NCBI GenBank assembly: GCA_017963715.1 | Contig: JAGCTK010000225.1 | Location: forward strand, 1-6,633 | Direction: 5' to 3' | DNA from: Alphaproteobacteria bacterium | GTDB lineage: Bacteria > Pseudomonadota > Alphaproteobacteria > RF32 > CAG-239 | DNA length: 6,633 nt | Part shown: positions 1 through 6,342 of the stretch, in pieces | Layout of the letters: the number at the start of each line of letters is the position of its first letter | How positions within the stretch are numbered: position 1 is the first letter of the stretch | Position numbers and translations under genes: made by a program | The notes under the pieces: generated by a model | What the model saw: the letters and a program-made list of their open reading frames with translations, nothing else | The model's database searches: none | What the model was told of the DNA's origin: nothing

Positions 1-1
1 A

Positions 2-310
2 CTGGTGACAATTGCCGATGTTTTGACCTATTTCGGTGATTTAAGGCCTGTTTTTGAGGCTGTTGCCGCACACCTTGATTTGGCCGGGGTTGTCTCGTTT
101 AGTATTTCGGAAAATAAGATAAATGCCAAAGATTATTATCTGACATCATCGGGGCGCTTTGTTCATTCGCTCGATTATATCTTGAGCATGCTGACAAAAT
201 GCGGTTTTTCAAAAATCGGGCAGGAACGCAAGGCTTTGCGCAACGAAGGCGACCAAGTTGTTTACGGCTATATCATCACGGCCGAAAAAGTGATGATTGT
301 TGAAAAATAA
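2..310 (+). CDS. Class I SAM-dependent methyltransferase, TPR-methyltransferase type (3' fragment)
   Basis: This is the C-terminal end of a methyltransferase whose start lies upstream of the window. The frame is open back to base 2, so the GTG at position 5 is probably an internal valine rather than the start. The fragment opens with TIADVLTYFGDL, which matches the post-motif-II/motif-IV segment of class I methyltransferases (an acidic residue followed by a hydrophobic and aromatic run). A hydrophobic strand, GVVSFSIS, follows. The phrase SSGRFVHSLDYI resembles the G-R-[YF]-x-H-S signature of the 'predicted TPR repeat methyltransferase' group (COG4976), in which N-terminal TPR repeats precede the catalytic domain. 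The upstream part with the SAM-binding GxGxG motif is missing, so neither the TPRs nor the substrate can be seen. The next gene starts 14 bp after the stop on the same strand, so the two are probably cotranscribed. The methyltransferase fold is likely; the subgroup is inferred and the substrate is unknown. Confidence 0.8.
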   Translation: MVTIADVLTYFGDLRPVFEAVAAHLDLAGVVSFSISENKINAKDYYLTSSGRFVHSLDYILSMLTKCGFSKIGQERKALRNEGDQVVYGYIITAEKVMIVEK

Positions 311-313
311 GGA
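309..313 (+). promoter_or_regulatory. Ribosome binding site of the phosphoethanolamine transferase gene
   Basis: The AAGGA sequence overlaps the TAA stop of the methyltransferase gene and lies 11 nt before the ATG at 325. That spacing is slightly long but usable. The overlap with the upstream stop codon suggests translational coupling and supports 325 as the start. No closer purine-rich site is seen. Confidence 0.6.
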
Positions 314-324
314 CTTTCACGAAT

Positions 325-1935
325 ATGAACTTTTTAAAATGTGATTTTAAGAATCAAAAATTTTCGCATAATTTATACCTGACCGTTTTGTTTACCTTGT
401 TTGTTTTTGCGCCTGATTTTGTCTTAAAAACGGTTTGTCATTTGCCGATCGGGCTTGAAATGCTGTTTTTCTTAGGTACGGTGTTGTTTGGCGCCTTGCT
501 GTCGCTTACAAACAAAATTGCCATCGTGTTTTTCGGTGTTCTTGTTTTTGTGATGCAGTTGATACAACTCAATTTTATGACTTATTTCGGCAGCCCGATT
601 GAACCGGCCAATTTGATGAATATTTTTAGAGAAACGCGAGATATTTTTGATCCGGCATACTTAAAAGAGACTTGGTTTGTCACCCCGACGCTGATGCTCT
701 TTTTTGTGTTGTGGCTTGTGGGTTGTTTTAAGTTTAGGCCAATCAAATTGCCGTTTGTGTGGCTGATACTGTTTTATCTTGCGGCGCATAAGCCTTATCG
801 AGCCTATACCCAAACAAAAGGAATTTGGTATTTTCAGCCGGCATTAACACGGCCGAGCCTTAAAAATTCCATCAGCACATTTTCGTATTTTGTGTTTCAA
901 TATTGGCCGAAAGGCTATCAAAATGTGGCGATTGAATACAAGCCATATACACTCCATGATGTGCCCTCAGATGTGCAAAATGTTTTATTGATTTGGGGTG
1001 AGAGTCTATACGCCGGTCATTTGCCGATGTATGGCTATCAGCGCGACACTTTTCCAAAGGTTCAATCGTTGCTCAATGAACAAGGCTGGCAAAGCGCACT
1101 TGCTTTGTCGGGCGGTATTGCAACGGCCACATCAACACTGTTGTTTTTCAATACGGCGCGCGAACCGGCCAATGCCGACGTGTTCAAAAAACATCCGGCT
1201 GATTTGTTTAGAGCCGCCAAACAACACGGTTTTGCCACATATTATCTTTCAAATCAGGAATCGCGTTTAACGATGGGGATGGATGTTGCTTCGATTGACG
1301 AGTTGATGACCAATGATATGAACCCGATTTATTTTGCAAAGTATAAGGATGAAGGCTTAACCAAGATTTTAGAAGAAAAAGGTTTGAAAGGGGCCAAAAA
1401 TTTTGTGGTGCTTCATATGCGCTCACCGCATTCCCCGTATGAAAACAGATATGAGGGCCGTGAGACTGAGTTTGAAAAATTTAAGCCTGCCGCCTCGGCC
1501 AAAGACCGTTTAACCTATGAAACCAACACCTATGACAATGCGCTTTTATATACGGATATGGTGATTTTTGATATGGTCAAAGCATTTGAAAAGTTGGCCC
1601 AAGGCACCAATTATAAAATTTATATCACGGCTGACCACGGACAATTGTTTGACTGGCAAAATATGTGGGGGCATAACAACCTTGTGATAGAGCAGGCCAA
1701 AGTGCCGCTGTTTGTCAAAGGTTATGATGCCGACCGGTTACCTGATATTGTTTCGCACTATCAAATCGGCAAGATGATTTTGCGTGATTTGGGAGTTGAA
1801 CTTGACAACCCAAATGAGACAGACAACATTTATTATCTGCACGGCAACAATGTCGATTTTCCGTATGATTATATTGAATATCAAATCACGGGTGATGATG
1901 TGCGCGAAATCAAGCGAGCCAATACGAATCCGTAA
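325..1935 (+). CDS. EptA/MCR-family phosphoethanolamine transferase (membrane-anchored sulfatase-fold enzyme)
   Basis: This 536-residue protein has the usual length and layout of COG2194 phosphoethanolamine transferases, which move phosphoethanolamine from phosphatidylethanolamine onto lipid A or another envelope glycan on the periplasmic side. About five hydrophobic segments are visible (roughly residues 17-36, 42-61, 64-86, 116-134 and 142-154), followed by a periplasmic alkaline-phosphatase-like domain from about residue 210. Aligned by eye to the MCR-1 motifs: GES gives zinc ligand E226; SGGIATATS gives nucleophile T267 (MCR-1 T285); LHMRSPHSP gives H364 and H369 (MCR-1 H390 and H395); NTYDNALLYTD is the conserved helix at 401-411; ADHGQ gives D437 and H438; WGH gives H450, exactly 12 residues after H438 as in MCR-1. 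Catalytic competence is therefore likely. Two oddities: both cysteines flanking the nucleophile loop in MCR/EptA are absent (G263 and L273), and DHGES reads DHGQL. The acceptor (lipid A, Kdo, glucan or other) cannot be told from sequence. Hairpin 1961-2002 ends the unit. Confidence 0.88.
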   Translation: MNFLKCDFKNQKFSHNLYLTVLFTLFVFAPDFVLKTVCHLPIGLEMLFFLGTVLFGALLSLTNKIAIVFFGVLVFVMQLIQLNFMTYFGSPIEPANLMNIFRETRDIFDPAYLKETWFVTPTLMLFFVLWLVGCFKFRPIKLPFVWLILFYLAAHKPYRAYTQTKGIWYFQPALTRPSLKNSISTFSYFVFQYWPKGYQNVAIEYKPYTLHDVPSDVQNVLLIWGESLYAGHLPMYGYQRDTFPKVQSLLNEQGWQSALALSGGIATATSTLLFFNTAREPANADVFKKHPADLFRAAKQHGFATYYLSNQESRLTMGMDVASIDELMTNDMNPIYFAKYKDEGLTKILEEKGLKGAKNFVVLHMRSPHSPYENRYEGRETEFEKFKPAASAKDRLTYETNTYDNALLYTDMVIFDMVKAFEKLAQGTNYKIYITADHGQLFDWQNMWGHNNLVIEQAKVPLFVKGYDADRLPDIVSHYQIGKMILRDLGVELDNPNETDNIYYLHGNNVDFPYDYIEYQITGDDVREIKRANTNP

Positions 1936-1960
1936 ATTTTGGATGATATGCTTTCTTTTC

Positions 1961-2002
1961 AAAAAAAATCCCGCCGATATGTTGTCAGCGGGATCTTTTT
2001 TT
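1961..2002. terminator. Bidirectional intrinsic terminator between convergent genes
   Basis: A perfect 7-bp stem (ATCCCGC at 1968-1974, GCGGGAT at 1988-1994) encloses a 13-nt loop. It is flanked by eight A's on the left (1961-1968) and seven T's on the right (1996-2002). Each strand therefore reads as a GC-rich hairpin followed by a U-tract. It sits in the 90-bp gap between the stop of the phosphoethanolamine transferase (1935) and the stop of the PilV-like gene (2026), so it can end both convergent transcripts. Confidence 0.88.
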
Positions 2003-2025
2003 ATCAAATAACGGGGCTTAAAACA

Positions 2026-5000
2026 TTACCACGGATCTTTATATTTAAGATGCGGATCGTTCAAGCGGTTTAAGTAAGCACCGTTTCTGCCAAAGTTGCT
2101 TTCGCTGTCAATTGTGCGGAAATGATTGATTTGGTCATAATCATCAACATATATTGAGTTATTGCCCGAGTCAAACAGATTGGCACGATCAAAGTAGCAA
2201 TAAACCGTGGCATAAGCCTCCATCGTCATGGCTTTGACAGGGAAGATGTTCCAATATACCGAATCAGCCGTATCGTTAACAAGATTGTGACCTGTCAGTG
2301 CGGTAATGACTTCACTATAGGTGCTGGTCGGATAGATAAAGCCCATCACGGTTGCCCAGCCCACAAAATTGGGGCATGAGTTGCTTGTGCACGGACCTGC
2401 AGAACCTTCACCATAGGCCAAGACTTTGCTCTTAAGCCATGTGCTTTGTTGGAAATAAAGCGGAGTAGGCGTTTTGTCACCGGCAGGTGCTTGTGCCAAA
2501 CCGAGATAATAAATGTGATCCGTCACAGCACCTGACGAGTTTTCACCAATCACAATCTCTTTGGCTTGATATTCAGATGTTGTGATTTCAGGAGCGGTTG
2601 CACCCGGAATAAATGCCTTAGCGTTATCACCTTCACGAACGGCATAGCGGTTACTTTGTTTGTGCATTTGACCTGCTTGTGCCATTTGGAAACTGGCCGG
2701 TGTCAATGTAATGACGCTGGCGTGTCCGGGCGGGCATAAAGGCGCCGGCACAACACCCATAAAAGGTGATGCCCATTCGGAGCCGGCATTGTTGACCTCG
2801 GAAGCATTTGTCACCAACTTACCACCGCTGTTGACGCTGACGGTCAAGTTATTGAAGTTTGTGCCGTCTTGGTAGGTGTTGTTGACGATATAAATACCTT
2901 TGTTGATAAAGTCAGGCAAAATATCACTCAGACGAGCACCGCCGCGTGTGGTGAGTTTGATATCATGCATCACGGATGTATAAGCCGGATTGACCATGTA
3001 GCGGTCATAATCCTGCTGACCGTGATCACGGTCACGCGTGATGTACGGCGTCAAGATATTGCCACGCGAGTCTTTGCTGTTGTCAACAAAACGTGAGGCT
3101 TCAATGTAGCCGACACCTTGGTTGGCCGAATAACGTTCGGTGCTTGATGTTGTGGATGGTTCTCTTGAGCCTTCCAACTCAATTGCGCCGCGACGGATAT
3201 AAACCGAAGCATCTGTGTGCGTGACTTCATTGTTGGCTTTGACCAATGCCTTTGACGCGTCAACCTGCAAAATATGTTTATTCGGGTTGCTCTCGGCTGT
3301 TGCCGTTGACCGGTCTGCCCAAACATGGAAAGCATTCGGGTCAATTTCGACAATCGAATCGTGCGCCAACTCTTTGCCGCCTTTATTTGAGGCAATATTT
3401 AACAATTTTTGGTCGGTATGCGGGTCACGAACGACAAATTCATCTGCTCGGACATCGGTCGATGATGATCTGACATATACTTTGTTGTTGATGTTTTCAC
3501 GGGAAGCATCCCATGCACCTTGGGCTTCGATGGCATTATTTTTGATATGGACGGTACCGTCGGCTAATGTGGTTGTAATATTTGTATCTGTTACACCCTG
3601 AATACCGGCATTTGTGCTACCGATATAGACCTCTCCTTGAAAGTTAGAACCGTCAAGGTTGTACCTTGGTCCGATCATATTGCTTTTTGTATTGGTCACC
3701 GATAAACGGTCAATCATGTTGGCATCTTGAATTTTAAATTGCTCGGCATCAACGACCATGCGGTCAACGGCATTTTTATCTCTGACAATAACACCGTTTT
3801 GATCGACATTGAGCCATCTTGTCTCATCCGTGAAATTTTCTGCACCGGCTCTTAAGTTTAACGCATCAAATTCTTGTGTTTCAAGAGATTGTGTTTCGAG
3901 TGTTCCGGCAACAAAAGCATTTCCCTGGGTGCTAAAAATCGGTGAGTCATCTTTGGTGGATACAGTACTACCGGCACTGTCGGTTAAAAATATCGGCGCA
4001 TTATTACCTGTGCCAACTGTTGTTGTGCCGGTTAAATGCACGGTATCCGTATCAACGGTTAAATCTGACGATTCGCCGTCGGCTTGTCCGCTGGCCAAAT
4101 TAATGGCCGCCTTTGTACCGTTCTGATACATTTTGATATTGTCTTTGTCGACAGCAATAAAGTTGCCGTTTTGACCGACTTTGAACGTGGTATCTTCATT
4201 TTGCGCCAACCAAGTATCACCAGCTGAGTTTAGTGCGCCGTTGATATCAGTGTCGACTCTGAATGTTGCTTTTTCGTCATCGGATGACAATTCAAAAGCA
4301 ATTCCGTTAGAGCTGTTTTTACCGGCTTCCAACTTTTTATCCGTCACTTTAAGGAAATCCGTAAATTTCATTTCAGGCGTCAAATCATCCATCGCGACGC
4401 TGAATCTTTTACTGAGAGCCGTCAAATTGCCGTCAATAAAAGCACCACCGCCTGTCGGAGATCCGCCGGATGTGTGGGACTTGACAATCAAATCAGCACC
4501 GCTTGCATCCGCATCGGCTGTTGTGGCACCGACAATCAAGCGGTCAACACCGTAAATACTGTTATAACTGACATTGTTACCTATTTCGTTGTTGACACCG
4601 CCCATATACAAATCAGTCAACATGGTGCTGCGCCATTTATCATTTGGATCTTCAGGTGTGGTCCGTTGCAGATATTTTGTGTTTTCAAATGATGTTCTGG
4701 TCGCATTGTTGATAGATTCACTTGAAACGGTGATAATCGAACCATGGACGGCACAGTCATCATCACATAAGCCGCTAACCGTATCGGCATCCAAACTCCA
4801 AATGCCGCCGACGCCTTTGGCAACACCGTCTTTATCGATATATCCACCGTTGGCACCGATCATCGAAGCAATACGTGAGGCACGTAAATCGGTAATATCA
4901 CCTGTCTTCGGAAAAACCACAAAAGCGCTGAGCGAATCGGATGTTCCCTGACGGCGAATCGAAATAACGGGCGCCCCAAAGTTTTTGACCGGGCTTGATG

Positions 5001-5298
5001 TGTTGTATCCGTAAGGCAGATAATTGGCAATTTGTTCCATCGTCACTTCAATCTCGCCGCCGTCTTTTAATGTTTCAAGCAAAGTCGGATAGTTGGTCGA
5101 AGTATAGTTATCAACGGCCTTCATCATGGTTCGTGCGTGTGTCGCAGCGTTGATATCCTGCAATTCACTTGTTCGCTCGGCTGATTTTTTGTAAAGAGTC
5201 GGCGTGACAAGCGAAATCAAAGTCAACATAGCCAAAGCTTCAATCATCATGCTACCGGCTTGGTTGATTTTGCTTACTGTTTTAATTTGTTTAGTCAT
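2026..5298 (-). CDS. PilV-like type IV prepilin / long fibrous putative pilus-tip adhesin
   Basis: This 1090-residue protein begins with a type IV prepilin signal: a basic 15-residue leader (lysines at 3, 6 and 10) ending in Gly15, then SMMIEALAMLTLISLV with glutamate at mature position 5. Prepilin peptidase should cut between G15 and S16. Residues 16-110 resemble the constant N-terminal region of R64-type PilV (Shufflon_N): a helix with ATHARTMMKAVDNY, then YLPYGY at 93-98. A cysteine pair follows (C178, C182). Residues about 300-760 look like an elongated shaft rich in T, S, N, D, V and G with degenerate repeats (for example V583 onward against V699 onward). LSDILP precedes a C-terminal domain holding CPPGH (C855), C970, C975 and C1034. 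R64 PilV is a minor pilin whose tip selects recipient cells during mating; a surface-binding tip role here is inferred. It is much longer than R64 PilV as I recall it (roughly 400-450 residues), and no recombinase or shufflon repeats are visible. The start is fixed by a strong RBS at 5305-5313. The N-terminal class is well supported; the adhesin function is not shown. Confidence 0.78.
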   Translation of the reverse strand: MTKQIKTVSKINQAGSMMIEALAMLTLISLVTPTLYKKSAERTSELQDINAATHARTMMKAVDNYTSTNYPTLLETLKDGGEIEVTMEQIANYLPYGYNTSSPVKNFGAPVISIRRQGTSDSLSAFVVFPKTGDITDLRASRIASMIGANGGYIDKDGVAKGVGGIWSLDADTVSGLCDDDCAVHGSIITVSSESINNATRTSFENTKYLQRTTPEDPNDKWRSTMLTDLYMGGVNNEIGNNVSYNSIYGVDRLIVGATTADADASGADLIVKSHTSGGSPTGGGAFIDGNLTALSKRFSVAMDDLTPEMKFTDFLKVTDKKLEAGKNSSNGIAFELSSDDEKATFRVDTDINGALNSAGDTWLAQNEDTTFKVGQNGNFIAVDKDNIKMYQNGTKAAINLASGQADGESSDLTVDTDTVHLTGTTTVGTGNNAPIFLTDSAGSTVSTKDDSPIFSTQGNAFVAGTLETQSLETQEFDALNLRAGAENFTDETRWLNVDQNGVIVRDKNAVDRMVVDAEQFKIQDANMIDRLSVTNTKSNMIGPRYNLDGSNFQGEVYIGSTNAGIQGVTDTNITTTLADGTVHIKNNAIEAQGAWDASRENINNKVYVRSSSTDVRADEFVVRDPHTDQKLLNIASNKGGKELAHDSIVEIDPNAFHVWADRSTATAESNPNKHILQVDASKALVKANNEVTHTDASVYIRRGAIELEGSREPSTTSSTERYSANQGVGYIEASRFVDNSKDSRGNILTPYITRDRDHGQQDYDRYMVNPAYTSVMHDIKLTTRGGARLSDILPDFINKGIYIVNNTYQDGTNFNNLTVSVNSGGKLVTNASEVNNAGSEWASPFMGVVPAPLCPPGHASVITLTPASFQMAQAGQMHKQSNRYAVREGDNAKAFIPGATAPEITTSEYQAKEIVIGENSSGAVTDHIYYLGLAQAPAGDKTPTPLYFQQSTWLKSKVLAYGEGSAGPCTSNSCPNFVGWATVMGFIYPTSTYSEVITALTGHNLVNDTADSVYWNIFPVKAMTMEAYATVYCYFDRANLFDSGNNSIYVDDYDQINHFRTIDSESNFGRNGAYLNRLNDPHLKYKDPW

Positions 5299-6115
5299 TG
5301 TTAACCCCCTCTCTGTTTTGAACTTTTTTTATAGCAATAAAACATGTCTTGCCAGCACAATTATCCTGATAATTTTTATCAGCTAATATCGCCGGATAAA
5401 TCCGTTGATATTTAAGTGTAAACGAGTTGTTGACACCATACCCGAATCCGCCGCTGATAATCGGATAATTCGGTAATTTTTCTTCTTCGGGCAAATCATG
5501 TGACGTATCTTTGACTTGATTATACCCAAAACTTTTGCCGTAGCCGTCCGTTTTGGTAATTGCAATCATCATATCGGATGTCGGTCGGCCGCTTTTGTTG
5601 AGCCAAGACGACGGCATCGGCTGAAATGAAACAACATAAACAGCCACATTGGATTCCGAACAGCAAGTTGCTTCCATGCCGTCATTTTCACACACTTTGG
5701 TATAATCCGATTCGATACCGTTGTCCCCGGGTGTTTGTTTGAAACAAAAAACTTTGGAATAAATGTCTGCGCGGGGTGTGTAACCGGCCGGTAAGTAGGG
5801 TTGGATATCGTTTACATTTAATCCTGTCGTTGTGCTGATTTCAGAAGCATAGTTGTGATTGTCGAGATGCCATAATTTATTGTTGTTGTAGTAAAGACCC
5901 GAAAAATAGGGCACAGTCCCGCCTTGATATTGTTTGTCAACCATCAGGCGCTTACTGTCGATGTAAGAATAAAAGGCGGAATGTTGCAACCTAAAACGAG
6001 CAATTGCCGTTTTAGCCTTTGTTTCCATATAGGTTCTGTCCATGTCCGGCCTAACCGACAGGTTATACGATAAAATCGCAACAATAAATGTGGCAAGCAC
6101 AACCCATAAATACAT
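5291..6115 (-). CDS. PilM-like single-pass inner-membrane protein of a type IVb pilus system (putative)
   Basis: This is a 274-residue protein whose first 17 residues (MYLWVVLATFIVAILSY) form a membrane helix starting at the initiator methionine. A charged helix-like stretch follows (about residues 24-53), then a soluble, tyrosine-rich domain. The short N-terminal anchor and the motif IQPYLPAGYTP at 104-114 recall R64-type PilM proteins and the LP-G-[YF] motif of the PilV partner. Those PilM proteins are only about 145 residues, so the C-terminal half is extra. There is no prepilin cleavage motif: no Gly before the helix and no Glu at +5. Six cysteines (C124, C142, C151, C152, C253, C258) all lie in the predicted periplasmic part, suggesting disulfides. 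The gene is first in a two-gene unit, overlapping the PilV-like gene by 8 bp. The start at 6115 gives the anchor at the very N terminus; its RBS (GTGGG 9 nt upstream) is weak, and the ATG at 6135 is out of frame. Membrane topology is well supported; the PilM assignment is an inference from context. Confidence 0.6.
   Translation of the reverse strand: MYLWVVLATFIVAILSYNLSVRPDMDRTYMETKAKTAIARFRLQHSAFYSYIDSKRLMVDKQYQGGTVPYFSGLYYNNNKLWHLDNHNYASEISTTTGLNVNDIQPYLPAGYTPRADIYSKVFCFKQTPGDNGIESDYTKVCENDGMEATCCSESNVAVYVVSFQPMPSSWLNKSGRPTSDMMIAITKTDGYGKSFGYNQVKDTSHDLPEEEKLPNYPIISGGFGYGVNNSFTLKYQRIYPAILADKNYQDNCAGKTCFIAIKKVQNREGVNND
5305..5313 (-). promoter_or_regulatory. Strong ribosome binding site of the PilV-like gene, inside the upstream gene
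   Basis: On the minus strand GAGAGGGGG lies 6 nt before the ATG at 5298, near-ideal spacing. It falls within the last codons of the PilM-like gene, which stops at 5291-5293, beyond the start of the PilV-like gene. This decides the start codon and suggests translational coupling. Confidence 0.8.
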
Positions 6116-6149
6116 CTTTTTAACCCACTATACATATGTTACTGGTGTC

Positions 6150-6179
6150 ATCATAGCACGAAAACAATATTTTTGCCAC
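6150..6179 (-). promoter_or_regulatory. Candidate promoter for the PilM-like/PilV-like unit
   Basis: The minus strand carries an extended -10 element, TGCTATGAT (6158 to 6150), with a partial -35 hexamer GTGGCA (6179 to 6174) at 18-bp spacing. Transcription would start near 6143 and leave a leader of about 27 nt before the ATG at 6115. A competing candidate slightly upstream is TTGTCA (6192 to 6187), 17 bp, TATTGT (6169 to 6164). The call rests on consensus matching by eye. Confidence 0.45.
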
Positions 6180-6185
6180 GTTTAA

Positions 6186-6214
6186 TTGACAACAATGAGC
6201 AACTTTCATATTTT
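6186..6214 (+). promoter_or_regulatory. Candidate promoter for trmB
   Basis: A perfect -35 hexamer TTGACA (6186-6191) is followed after 17 bp by TATTTT (6209-6214), a 4/6 match to the -10 consensus. Initiation would fall near 6221, giving a trmB leader of about 120 nt that contains the inverted repeat at 6252-6268. A weaker alternative nearer the gene is TTGATT (6287-6292), 17 bp, TATGAA (6310-6315), which would give a leader of about 20 nt. Confidence 0.4.
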
Positions 6215-6251
6215 TGTAACAATAACAAAAAACTGATAAAAAAAAGTTAAA

Positions 6252-6268
6252 ATATCAACCGGTGATAT
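6252..6268. repeat. 17-bp inverted repeat in the divergent intergenic region (operator-like)
   Basis: ATATCA (6252-6257) and TGATAT (6263-6268) are perfect inverted arms around ACCGG. Counting the inner C-G pair, seven of eight base pairs are symmetrical. It lies downstream of the candidate trmB promoter and about 75 bp before the trmB start. It could be a dimeric-repressor site or a weak RNA hairpin in the leader; no U-tract strong enough for a terminator follows. No specific regulator is recognised. Confidence 0.35.
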
Positions 6269-6342
6269 CTTTTGTAAATCTGAGACTTGATTTGTTTTTG
6301 ATTTTCCGATATGAACAAGAAAAAAGTAAAGTGAGAACAAGT

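Noticed and set aside
5..310. GTG at position 5 as the true start of a small 101-residue protein
   Set aside because: The frame is open to the window edge, and the sequence reads as the C-terminal half of a methyltransferase domain, so the gene starts upstream.
2026..3400. Possible shufflon (invertible 3' segments) at the end of the PilV-like gene
   Set aside because: No recurring 19-bp inverted repeats, no alternative C-terminal ORF cassettes on the opposite strand, and no rci-like recombinase were found. The gene runs directly into a terminator.
3215..3601. 128-codon open frame on the plus strand within the PilV-like gene
   Set aside because: It is antisense to a convincing 1090-codon gene, has no recognisable motif and no good ribosome binding site. 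Other long opposite-strand frames between 3800 and 4950 are of the same kind.
6132..6139. Eight-base palindrome ACATATGT just upstream of the PilM-like gene
   Set aside because: Short AT-rich palindromes are common by chance, and nothing else marks it as a binding site.
6311..6334. Seven-codon upstream ORF (MNKKKVK) in the trmB leader
   Set aside because: There is no Shine-Dalgarno sequence before its ATG, and such short frames arise easily in A-rich leaders.
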